Assembly: GCF_002866025.1 (NCBI RefSeq)
Contig: NZ_LNDE01000001.1
Coordinates: 682,001-746,000, forward strand
Direction: 5' to 3'
Length of the DNA: 64,000 nt
DNA from: Thermotoga sp. KOL6
Lineage (GTDB): Bacteria > Thermotogota > Thermotogae > Thermotogales > Thermotogaceae
A model generated the notes under the pieces. That model saw nothing but the letters and a program-made list of their open reading frames with translations, did no database searches and had not been told where the DNA came from. Below, in pieces: positions 51,355-59,384 of this stretch; position 1 is the stretch's first letter; every line of letters begins with the position of its first letter. The position numbers were made by a program, and so were the translations under genes.

Positions 51355-52245
51355 ATGGAGCTAAAACTGGAGAGACATCCTGCAAACCCCATTCTGGAAC
51401 CATCACCTTACTTTCTCTGGGAAAGCAGATTTGTGTTCAATCCGGCTGTGGTCTTCGACGGAGAACTCTTTCACATGCTCTACAGAGCTCAAGGAGAAGA
51501 CATGGTATCACGAATCGGTTATGCTGTAAGCACTGATGGAATACATTTCAACAAATTCGAGAAACCTGTTTTTTCCCCAAAAAACGATGACGAACTTTAC
51601 GGTGTGGAAGACCCGAGGATAACGAAAATAGGGGATGAATATTATATGGCCTATACGGCATATTCCCCACGCGGTGTGAGAATCGCTTTGGCTTCCACTA
51701 AAAATTTCATAACATGGAAAAGATACGGTGTTGTGATACCGGATGTGGATAACAAAGACGCGGCACTTTTTCCTGAAAAAGTCAACGGAAAATATGTTAT
51801 GTTCCACAGAATTCCTCCCGATATATGGCTTGCTTTCTCAGACGATTTGGTTCATTGGGACAATTTTGTGAAGATTGCATCACCGAGACCAGACATGTGG
51901 GACAATCTGAAAATCGGTGTCGGTGCTCCTCCGATAAAAACAGAATACGGTTGGCTCGTTTTGTACCACGGTGTGCAAGATACGGGAGCATCTCGTCCAA
52001 TTTATCGTCTCGGATTCATGTTACTCGATTTGGAAGATCCAACGAAAGTGATAAAAAGATCACAAGAACCCATTCTCGAACCGGAAGAAGATTGGGAAAA
52101 ATTTGGAGGAGTTCCAAATGTGGTTTTCAGTGACGCGATGGTAGAATACAACGGTTATTATTACGTGTACTACGGAGCGGCCGACAATTGCATAGCTCTT
52201 GCAACGATCCCCGTAGAAAAGGTGATGAAGTGGTGTAGGGAGTGA
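51355..52245 (+). CDS. GH130 glycoside phosphorylase (probable beta-1,4-mannosyl-GlcNAc phosphorylase)
   Basis: A 296-residue cytoplasmic protein with the five-bladed beta-propeller pattern of GH130: NPILEPSPYFLWESRFVFNPAV at the start, MLYRAQGEDMVSRIGYAVS near 42, YGVEDPRITKIGDEYYM near 83 (the Asp of VEDPR is the proton donor), FHRIPPDIWLAFSDD near 143, APPIKTEYGWLVLYHGV near 190, and YYVYYGAADNCIALAT near 275. Subfamily 2 enzymes phosphorolyse Man-beta-1,4-GlcNAc, giving mannose 1-phosphate and GlcNAc. The presence of GH85 and GH38 nearby favours that substrate over mannobiose, but subfamily assignment needs alignment. Confidence 0.88.
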   Translation: MELKLERHPANPILEPSPYFLWESRFVFNPAVVFDGELFHMLYRAQGEDMVSRIGYAVSTDGIHFNKFEKPVFSPKNDDELYGVEDPRITKIGDEYYMAYTAYSPRGVRIALASTKNFITWKRYGVVIPDVDNKDAALFPEKVNGKYVMFHRIPPDIWLAFSDDLVHWDNFVKIASPRPDMWDNLKIGVGAPPIKTEYGWLVLYHGVQDTGASRPIYRLGFMLLDLEDPTKVIKRSQEPILEPEEDWEKFGGVPNVVFSDAMVEYNGYYYVYYGAADNCIALATIPVEKVMKWCRE

Positions 52246-52252
52246 AAAAAGA

Positions 52253-52281
52253 AAAGCATGGCAGCTATGCTGCCATGCTTT
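52253..52281. terminator. Bidirectional terminator between convergent glycan operons
   Basis: A perfect 13-bp stem, AAAGCATGGCAGC (52253-52265) with GCTGCCATGCTTT (52269-52281) and loop TAT. It separates the LacI operon from the minus-strand operon. Confidence 0.92.
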
Positions 52282-52283
52282 CA

Positions 52284-53102
52284 TTATTTGAACCCAGACA
52301 ACTTTATTCCCTCTATCAGATATTTTTGTGCAAATAAAAAGAAGACAATTGTCGGTATCAAAGTCAATATTGATGCTGCAGCTGCTTGATTCCAATAAGT
52401 ACCATATCTACTCATAAAAGTTGGCATACCCAAAGCAAGTGGATATTTTTCCTCACTCATTAAATAAATCAACGGTCCCATATAGTTGTTCCAGCTTCCC
52501 ACAAAAGTAAACACCGATATTAAAGCTAACACAGGTTTTGACATTGGTAGCATTATCCTAAAAAATATCTTTAAATCACCGGCACCATCTATTCTTGCAG
52601 CCTCCAACAACTCATTGGGTATAGTATTGAAGAATTGTCTTATCAAAAACACATTCATTGCCCCGCCACCCAAAAAAGCTGGAACAACAAGCGGCAAAAA
52701 TGTGTCTATCCAGCCTAATTTCCTAAAAATTAAAAACACAGGTATCATAGTGACGGCCCCTGGCAACATAATTGTAGACATCATTATTCCAAAAAATATC
52801 TCTCGGCCTTTCCAATTTATTTTTGAGAATCCATATGCAACTAAGGGAGCAGATATTAAAACACCTATAACGTTCCCTACAGTTATAATCACGCTATTTT
52901 TCAAGTACATAAGGAATGGGAACTTCTTAAGTGCTTTTGCGTAATTAGACCAGTCGGGATTCTCTGGAAAAAACCTGGGAGGATACTCCAAAAGTTCACG
53001 ATCTGGCTTCAGAGAGGTTCCCAATGTCCAGATAAACGGAAGAAGATAGATAAAAACTATCAAAATTAAAAGTGCTCTTCTCACTATGTAGAACTTCTTC
53101 AT
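52284..53102 (-). CDS. ABC sugar transporter permease (MalG-type)
   Basis: A 272-residue permease with six helices and the EAA loop EAARIDGAGDLKIFFRIMLP near residue 180. It is the last gene of the minus-strand operon, 18 bases after its partner. Its coding sequence reads visibly richer in A and T (many ATA, TTA and AAA codons) than the permease pair at 49650-51340, which suggests separate origin. Substrate inferred as the GH85 product. Confidence 0.92.
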   Translation of the reverse strand: MKKFYIVRRALLILIVFIYLLPFIWTLGTSLKPDRELLEYPPRFFPENPDWSNYAKALKKFPFLMYLKNSVIITVGNVIGVLISAPLVAYGFSKINWKGREIFFGIMMSTIMLPGAVTMIPVFLIFRKLGWIDTFLPLVVPAFLGGGAMNVFLIRQFFNTIPNELLEAARIDGAGDLKIFFRIMLPMSKPVLALISVFTFVGSWNNYMGPLIYLMSEEKYPLALGMPTFMSRYGTYWNQAAAASILTLIPTIVFFLFAQKYLIEGIKLSGFK

Positions 53103-53120
53103 TTTCTCCCTCCCTAAAAC

Positions 53121-53999
53121 TCAGTACTGATAATGTACCCACCTTTTTGAGGTAATGAAATAGATAGCAATAAATATGGCTGTCAAACCAAATAATACCC
53201 ATGCCATGGCAGAAGCGTATCCCATGTTAACGTAAGTAAACGCATGCCTATAGATATACATGGTGAGAGATAAACTGGAGTTCGCGGGGCCTCCGTTGGT
53301 CAATAACATAGGAAGATCAAATATCTGAAGAGCACCAATAGTGGATGTGACTAAATAATACAAAATGGTTGGCGTTATTAGAGGCAGTGTTATTTTGGTA
53401 AACATCGTGAAAGGTTTAGCACCATCAATTAATGCACTTTCATAGAGTTCTTTAGGTATATCCTTTAAAGCAGCCGAAAAAATCAACATCGCCCCTCCTA
53501 CTCCCCACTGGGAAGCTATTATTATGGTAGGCTTTACCCATTTTTCACTACTCAGCCAAAGCGGAGCAGGTATTCCTATAGCTTCAAGAATTTTATTAAC
53601 AAAACCTAAGTAAGGATGAAAGAACCATGTTACTACCGCCGCAAATGCAAAAGCAGGTACTATTGAAGGCATATATATAGAAGCCCGATAAAAAGCTACT
53701 TCTTTCATTGGTTTGTTCAGTAAAATTGCTATTCCAAGAGCGACCACCAATCCAATGGGAACCAAACCAGCTGCATAAATGAGAGTGTTTTTTAAACTCT
53801 TCCAGAAAAGGGGATCATTGAACAACTTTATGTAATTTTCAAAACCAACCCACTTAGCTTTCATGGTTACGTTATACCGTGTCAGTGATAAATAAAAAGA
53901 CGAAAATAAAGGATAAGCTGTGAATATTATGAAACCTAACAACCAAGGAGAGATGAAAAGAATACCTTTAAAAAAATTTCTCAAGTCTTTCTTGGTCAT
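53121..53999 (-). CDS. ABC sugar transporter permease (MalF-type)
   Basis: A 292-residue permease with six helices. The EAA-type loop reads ESALIDGAKPFTMFTKITLP near residue 190, with Ser in place of the first Ala. It starts at ATG 53999 behind GGAGGGAATC. It sits between a hairpin after the GH85 gene and the MalG-type partner. As in the other operon, no ATPase is encoded. Confidence 0.92.
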   Translation of the reverse strand: MTKKDLRNFFKGILFISPWLLGFIIFTAYPLFSSFYLSLTRYNVTMKAKWVGFENYIKLFNDPLFWKSLKNTLIYAAGLVPIGLVVALGIAILLNKPMKEVAFYRASIYMPSIVPAFAFAAVVTWFFHPYLGFVNKILEAIGIPAPLWLSSEKWVKPTIIIASQWGVGGAMLIFSAALKDIPKELYESALIDGAKPFTMFTKITLPLITPTILYYLVTSTIGALQIFDLPMLLTNGGPANSSLSLTMYIYRHAFTYVNMGYASAMAWVLFGLTAIFIAIYFITSKRWVHYQY

Positions 54000-54024
54000 A
54001 TTGTAAGATTCCCTCCTTTTTTTA

Positions 54025-54056
54025 AAACCCTGGGGGAAGAAAGACCCCCAGGGTTT
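54025..54056 (-). terminator. Intra-operon hairpin between the GH85 and permease genes
   Basis: AAACCCTGGGGG (54025-54036) and CCCCCAGGGTTT (54045-54056), a 12-bp stem with an 8-base loop, followed on the minus strand by TTTTAAAAAAAGG. The T tract is short, so partial termination or 3' end protection is likely. Confidence 0.6.
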
Positions 54057-54068
54057 CCTTCACCATTC

Positions 54069-56732
54069 TCAAAAACTTTCTAGACCGTAAACTTCAACTT
54101 CATAAATTCTGGCGGCTGTGTCGCCCACCTGTGTTGGTGTTTCTACAAACAACCTGAGATATCTAGCTTTCACCGGTGGGAAAGCATGCTCAGTAACACT
54201 TTTAGTGTTTCCTTTGACAATCACCACATCTTTCCATGTTTCTAAATCATTACTTACTTGAATTCTGTAATCCTTAGTGTTCCAATCTGGACTCTCGTGT
54301 CCCTCTTCCGCGTGTTTTATAACAACTCTGTTCACAATAACTTCCTTTCCAAAGTCAATGACCAGCCAATGAGGAGGTTTACCTACTGCACACCACTTAC
54401 TGTTGTTTTCAACTGTACCATCAACCGCTAATTCAGGTTTTTCTGCAGGAACATGTGAGCTTGCAAAAGCTCGTTTCCCAAGAGCCAAATTCTTTACTTC
54501 TTTCGCTCTAGTTGTTACAACAATCATGGGATTCACCAACTTTGCATCTTCACCTTCAGTATTAATTGCGATCAATGCTGCTGGATAGATTCCCTCCTTG
54601 AGATATTTCACTGTTGGGTTCCATTCTCTAGAGACAGAAGGAGTAGCACCTGGAAGGATCCAAACAACTTTTTCTGTAACCTCAGAAGAGAGATTCCTGA
54701 AACTCACAGTTTCTCCCGGAGCAATTATAGTGTTGCTCACTTCAAAGTCTGCTTTTGGCGCAGGATAAGGTGGCCATTCAAAAGTCACTTCTCCTGGCTT
54801 TCCTCTGTTTCTATCTTTTGAGACAGCCACCACTTGGAGGGTTGTCACCTTTTCCTTTCCGAACCTTTTCATATGAGCAATGTAAGTATAGTTGTTGTAT
54901 GTAACCCATACAAGCTCTTTGTTACCGTTAGGATACAACCTGTATATCTCATAGTATTCAGCTCCTTTAACTGGATACCAATGTAGTCTTATTTGTGCGT
55001 ATATCCCATTCTCAAATTCAGTGGCATCGATTTTTATATTTTTCACCTGATCTGGTTCAGTAGTCATTCGAGGCACAATTTTTATCATGCCAATATTGAA
55101 AGCGTATTCCGTATCTATCAATCCCTTTATCTTCAGGGATATGTACCTTACAACCCCCTTGATATCGAGAATGTACTTTGTTATATTCCAATCTTCAGAA
55201 AGAATGAGCGGATATTCTTTCTGGAGACCATCTTTCATTGTGAGAACAAGACTTACAGAAATGTCACCTTTTCCTTTGATAGCACTTTCTAAAGTGACAG
55301 GTTGGTCTATATTCAAATCTGCTAGGTAAAGTGTTACAATCGTTGTTTCATCCTTGCTGAGCTTTCCAGAGATCCGGAGTGATGAACCTCCATAATAAGC
55401 TGTTGAGTAATCAACAGAAATTGTTGGTATAGGTCCCTCTACTTTCCATCTATAGGTTGGAAAAACATCCATCAAACTTCTGTTGTTCCACTCGCTACCA
55501 CTTAACTTTTTCCCATTCACGAAAAAGCTTTTACCATGTCCAGCACAGAAATAAGTGACAAAAGGAAGTTCGGTAATTGGGGATTTTTCCACAACAAATT
55601 TTGCTGGAGACTGCCACCTATACTGAGGATAATCTCCCCAATCCTTGTTGATAAACTCTTCTTTGTAACTGTAAACAAGAGTTGGATGATCTGCTATCCA
55701 AAGTGTTTCTTCTTTCCTCCAAAATTCTTCTATGGTTTTTGAGGAGTAATAAGACCAGCTTGGACAGTACAAAGCCAAAGGAAGTTTCAAAGAACCATCT
55801 TCATTTTGATTCTTAGGGAAATTGGCGTACGTGTTGTATCCGTTAGCCTGTAAATCTATCCCCAGAAAGACTCTATCTGGATTTATTCCATATTTTTCCA
55901 TAGTTGAGAGAGTATTCTCTATCGTTTTCTCCCTCTTCAAAGATTGCCATCTATAGTCTATAAAAATTGAATCAGCTAATGGAGATCCATCGTCATCTAC
56001 GAGAAACACCACGTTTTTCTCGTTGAGTTCCCCCTGCCATTCTATTTCGCCAGTTTTTGTCATGGCATCGTACCAAACTATTATCATCCAAGGAGCTTTT
56101 GTCTTTATATACCTTATAAACTCTCTCATAAGTTTCGCATGCTCAGGTTTGCAACCATTGGTTTCCTGGTTAATGAACCATCCATCGAAACCGTAATATT
56201 CAGCAACTTCTATTAATTTGTCCGCTATTGGAAACCTTCCGTCTTCTTTTCTTAAAAACTGATCTACCCAGTTTCTTCGTCCACCATATACGTTTGGAGG
56301 GAAGAAAATTGTTCCAAGCACTGGTACCCCATTCTTGTGGGCAACGTCGATTACATCAGCACTTGGCGGAACTATGATTCCTTCACCAGCGGATCCTGCC
56401 CATGCTACTAGGTAATCCACATATTGCCAAAAACTGAAAGGATACGTTTTGAACGAATTGTTCAACCCTTGCGATGGCATACCGCTCGTTGAAGGATTCA
56501 TTATTGATAAAACCATAATTTTCATGTCTTTTCTAGCAACATCCGTAATAGGATCACCAATAATTCTCTTCGCTAATGGAACATGAGATCGATTGTATAC
56601 AGCATTTGGATCATTGCTTGGAGACCAATCTAAAAGATCGTTTGGGAACCAATAAGATGATTCGGGAATATTAGAGAAAATCATAGAAACAAAAAGAATT
56701 GAGAATACAAGAAGAAGGAACTTAGATTTCAT
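54069..56732 (-). CDS. Secreted GH85 endo-beta-N-acetylglucosaminidase with PKD-like and F5/8C modules
   Basis: An 887-residue secreted enzyme. After a signal peptide (residues 1-20) comes a GH85 TIM barrel (about 25-350). FDGWFINQET places the catalytic Asn188 and Glu190 (NxE, substrate-assisted mechanism), and IVWYDAMTKTGEIEWQ supplies Tyr221. These enzymes cut between the two GlcNAc residues of the N-glycan chitobiose core. A beta-sandwich (about 430-560), a fibronectin-III-like module (about 570-660), a PKD-like module (about 665-740) and a C-terminal F5/8 type C/CBM32-like module (about 750-885) follow. RBS CAGGAGGTG. I do not recall GH85 from T. maritima, so it may be an acquisition. 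Confidence 0.88.
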   Translation of the reverse strand: MKSKFLLLVFSILFVSMIFSNIPESSYWFPNDLLDWSPSNDPNAVYNRSHVPLAKRIIGDPITDVARKDMKIMVLSIMNPSTSGMPSQGLNNSFKTYPFSFWQYVDYLVAWAGSAGEGIIVPPSADVIDVAHKNGVPVLGTIFFPPNVYGGRRNWVDQFLRKEDGRFPIADKLIEVAEYYGFDGWFINQETNGCKPEHAKLMREFIRYIKTKAPWMIIVWYDAMTKTGEIEWQGELNEKNVVFLVDDDGSPLADSIFIDYRWQSLKREKTIENTLSTMEKYGINPDRVFLGIDLQANGYNTYANFPKNQNEDGSLKLPLALYCPSWSYYSSKTIEEFWRKEETLWIADHPTLVYSYKEEFINKDWGDYPQYRWQSPAKFVVEKSPITELPFVTYFCAGHGKSFFVNGKKLSGSEWNNRSLMDVFPTYRWKVEGPIPTISVDYSTAYYGGSSLRISGKLSKDETTIVTLYLADLNIDQPVTLESAIKGKGDISVSLVLTMKDGLQKEYPLILSEDWNITKYILDIKGVVRYISLKIKGLIDTEYAFNIGMIKIVPRMTTEPDQVKNIKIDATEFENGIYAQIRLHWYPVKGAEYYEIYRLYPNGNKELVWVTYNNYTYIAHMKRFGKEKVTTLQVVAVSKDRNRGKPGEVTFEWPPYPAPKADFEVSNTIIAPGETVSFRNLSSEVTEKVVWILPGATPSVSREWNPTVKYLKEGIYPAALIAINTEGEDAKLVNPMIVVTTRAKEVKNLALGKRAFASSHVPAEKPELAVDGTVENNSKWCAVGKPPHWLVIDFGKEVIVNRVVIKHAEEGHESPDWNTKDYRIQVSNDLETWKDVVIVKGNTKSVTEHAFPPVKARYLRLFVETPTQVGDTAARIYEVEVYGLESF

Positions 56733-56772
56733 TAAAAAACACCTCCTGTATTAAACATGATGATCACTATAA

Positions 56773-56791
56773 GGGAGGGTAGCACCCTCCC
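56773..56791 (-). terminator. Intra-operon hairpin after the sugar-binding protein gene
   Basis: GGGAGGGT (56773-56780), loop AGC, ACCCTCCC (56784-56791). No real T tract follows on the minus strand, so mRNA stabilisation is more likely than full termination. Confidence 0.55.
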
Positions 56792-56798
56792 ATAGATT

Positions 56799-58070
56799 TT
56801 ATTCTCTCGACTCAACTTCTTTCATAATTTCATCATATGCTTCCTGGACCTCTTTTTGCGCATCCATTAATGCCTCTTCAACCGTTTTTTTACCGGTTAA
56901 AACATAATCACGAGCTTCAACAAGTTTATCCCAAAGCAACGCACCAACTGGAACAGGAGGTCTTATTTTGGCGTTTTGAAGCAGATCAACAAATACTTTC
57001 TGGTCGGGATCTTTTTTCAAAAATTCCTCGACAGCTGGTTTGTAAGTAGGAATGTGGAGAGTATCCACTGCGTATCTAACCTGTCCTTTGGTTGCGATAA
57101 AAAGTGCAAGCCTTGCAGCTTCCTTTGGATGTTTTGCTCCCCTCGGTATTGCAAGACTCCATCCTCCACACCAAGTAACGTTTTTCCCACTCTTGGTAGG
57201 GATACCTGCTATTCCATATTTGAAATCCGGGGGGGCAAACAAGCGAAGACCCGAAAGAGTCCAATTCCCATCGACAAGCATAGCGAGTTTTCCAGCAGTA
57301 AAAACGTTGAGGTCGCCTATTTGCATGGACGCAAAAGCATTCAAAGCTTCATATCCAAATCTATCAGCCCATTCCTTCTGCCATTTGTAAGATTCAATCA
57401 CACCAGGATCGGTCGCAAAAACGAATTTCCCAGTCTTTTCATCGAAGACCTTTCCTTCAAATGCAAATATCCAAGTGTACGGCCAACCCTGGGCATACCA
57501 AGGAATGAATCCAACAGTTTCGTATCTTCCCCTCTTTCCCTCAACCGTTAATTTTTCTGCAACATCTATGAGTTCATAAATGGTTTTGGGAGGCTCTTTA
57601 TAACCAGCTTTAGCGAGCAAATCAGGATTGTAGAACAAAACTCTTACATCTGTGTCAAAGGGAAGTGCCCACATTTTTCCATTGAATGTACATTCTCTAA
57701 TTGCGAAATCGTAGAAATCCTTTTTCAAATTCTCAACATCCACTCCTAACTCTTTAAGGTAATCTTCCATAGGCTCTAAAACATTTTGAGCGGCTCTTTG
57801 TGGAATAGTGAACCTATCCAAGTAAACAAGATCGGGCCCTGTCCCAGCTGCAACAGCCGTAATGAGCTTTGTAGCATCTGTTTCTCCGGCAGGCACAACT
57901 ACAACTTTCACTTTAATATCTGGATTTTCTTTCTCAAATTCCTTCACGATGGCGTCGATACTACTCTTGTCTGGATCTCTAGGAAGGGTGTGCCAGAACA
58001 CGATCTCTGTTGCCGCTATCAAATAAGCGGAAAACAGCATCATCAAAAAAACCAGCAGAAATCTCTTCAC
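56799..58070 (-). CDS. ABC sugar-binding protein (extracellular solute-binding family 1)
   Basis: A 423-residue binding protein with a signal peptide (VKRFLLVFLMMLFSAYLIAA). The mature protein begins TEIVFWHTLPRDPDKSSIDAIVKEFEKENPD, a typical family 1 start, and GTGPDLVYLDRF near 80 and GKMWALPFDTDVRVLFYN near 135 are conserved. The second GTG (58070) is better spaced from GGGAGGTGG than the first (58079). It heads the operon with GH85 and two permeases, so an oligomannose-GlcNAc ligand is likely. Unlike the homologue at 44804 it is uninterrupted. Confidence 0.93.
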   Translation of the reverse strand: MKRFLLVFLMMLFSAYLIAATEIVFWHTLPRDPDKSSIDAIVKEFEKENPDIKVKVVVVPAGETDATKLITAVAAGTGPDLVYLDRFTIPQRAAQNVLEPMEDYLKELGVDVENLKKDFYDFAIRECTFNGKMWALPFDTDVRVLFYNPDLLAKAGYKEPPKTIYELIDVAEKLTVEGKRGRYETVGFIPWYAQGWPYTWIFAFEGKVFDEKTGKFVFATDPGVIESYKWQKEWADRFGYEALNAFASMQIGDLNVFTAGKLAMLVDGNWTLSGLRLFAPPDFKYGIAGIPTKSGKNVTWCGGWSLAIPRGAKHPKEAARLALFIATKGQVRYAVDTLHIPTYKPAVEEFLKKDPDQKVFVDLLQNAKIRPPVPVGALLWDKLVEARDYVLTGKKTVEEALMDAQKEVQEAYDEIMKEVESRE

Positions 58071-58112
58071 GAAAACCACCTCCCAAATTGAAAATGATGT
58101 TTCTCCACCCTA

Positions 58113-58143
58113 ATTCTACATGATCAAACCGGTATATACAAGT
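58113..58143 (-). promoter_or_regulatory. Promoter and palindromic operator of the SBP-GH85 operon
   Basis: On the minus strand TTGTAT (complement of 58136-58141), 17 bases, TAGAAT (complement of 58113-58118). The 16-bp element ACCGGTATATACAAGT (58128-58143), pattern ACnnGTATATACnnGT, covers the -35 box and part of the spacer. It is shared with the GH38 promoter, so it is the likely site of the GntR-type regulator. Confidence 0.75.
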
Positions 58144-58203
58144 TATATCAAGTAAAAATAATAAGAACACAACGTTACTAGAAAGTTTCTCAAAAATAAA
58201 CGA

Positions 58204-59220
58204 TCACTTACACCCACAAGATTCTCTAATAACTAATTCTACATCCACTCTTTTTATTTTTTCTACTCTTTCTTTCTTGAGAATACTTATCAAAGTTTGA
58301 ACAGCTTCTTCACCGACTTTTTCCAAATATTGTCTTATTGTAGTTATTGAAGGCAAAGTGATTTTTGAGAACGGTTCGTCGTCATAACCAAATACTTTGA
58401 CATCATTTGGTACTTTTATTCCAAATTTGAGAAAATAACAGATCCCTCTTAAAGCAATCGTGTCGTTACAGAAAAAAACTGCGTCTATTTCTTTATTTTT
58501 CACGTAATCAACCAAGTTGATAAGATCCGCTCTCAAAGAAGGAAGCTTGAAGATCTCCGGCTGGTAACCAAGAGCTTCCGAAAGCCCACTGTATCTTTCC
58601 CTTACACTTATTATTGATAGATCCTCATGACTAACAAATAAAACTTTCCTGACATTATGAATTTGCACCATATGTTTTCCTATGAGAAACCCTCCTTTGT
58701 AATTGTCCGATAAAATGGTCGGGGTTGAAAAATTGCCAGGAATCGTTCGATCAACAAACACGACAGGAAATCCCTCATCAATTAGTCGACTGAGAAGCTC
58801 GTTGGCAGCAGAAGTTGCATAAGGCTCTATGATCAAACCATCTATCCCATATTTCAGAAGTTGAGATAAAGACTCTCTTTCTCTGTTTAAATCACCTGTT
58901 TGGTCGAAAACAAAATACTTCATATTTTCCATTGTAAGAGCTGATATTATTCCATACATGATTCTCCTATTGTGCACTATAACCCCAACTTTTTTATTCG
59001 AGAGAATGTTAGAATCATAAATAAAAGTCCCCACTCCAGGAACCCTTTTTATAATCTGTCTTGCCTCAAGCTCTTTGAGAGCTCTTCGTACCGTCATTCT
59101 TGTTGTGTTGAACTTTGCGGCTAATTCATTTTCTGAAGGGATTTTCTCACCAGGTTTTATTTCACCTTTCAATATTATCTCTTCTAAATAATTAATTATC
59201 TTCACGTATTTAGGAAGCAT
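58204..59220 (-). CDS. GntR/LacI-hybrid transcriptional regulator (AraR-like architecture)
   Basis: A 338-residue regulator that joins a GntR winged helix (LEEIILKGEIKPGEKIPSE, ELAAKFNTTRMTVRRALKEL, VPGVGTF, residues 10-70) to a LacI-type sugar-binding domain (about 80-335, with GLIIEPYATSAANELLSRL, VFVDRTIPG and VFGYDDEPFSKITLPSITTI). AraR of Bacillus has this layout. ATG at 59220 fits AAGGAG better than GTG at 59229. The protein ends CGCK. It lies between the SBP-GH85 operon and the divergent GH38 gene, each of which has a matching palindrome at the promoter, so it is very probably their repressor. Confidence 0.9.
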   Translation of the reverse strand: MLPKYVKIINYLEEIILKGEIKPGEKIPSENELAAKFNTTRMTVRRALKELEARQIIKRVPGVGTFIYDSNILSNKKVGVIVHNRRIMYGIISALTMENMKYFVFDQTGDLNRERESLSQLLKYGIDGLIIEPYATSAANELLSRLIDEGFPVVFVDRTIPGNFSTPTILSDNYKGGFLIGKHMVQIHNVRKVLFVSHEDLSIISVRERYSGLSEALGYQPEIFKLPSLRADLINLVDYVKNKEIDAVFFCNDTIALRGICYFLKFGIKVPNDVKVFGYDDEPFSKITLPSITTIRQYLEKVGEEAVQTLISILKKERVEKIKRVDVELVIRESCGCK

Positions 59221-59302
59221 TTCAAACACTCCTTTCTATTCGTTTTCAAAATAAATTTTATCATTATGTTATGACGATTAACCAAATGTACAACAAGATG
59301 AA

Positions 59303-59323
59303 ACATGTATATACTGGTATAAT
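59303..59323 (+). promoter_or_regulatory. Operator and extended -10 promoter of the alpha-mannosidase gene
   Basis: ACATGTATATACTGGT (59303-59318) fits ACnnGTATATACnnGT and abuts TATAAT (59318-59323), which has an extended TGG in front. CTGG-TATAAT-CCAG is also a small inverted repeat. A second TATAAT lies at 59338-59343. Confidence 0.72.
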
Positions 59324-59384
59324 CCAGAAAAAAGATGTATAATTTTAACATCCGAATTAATTTTTTCGAAGGGAGGAAACAGCT

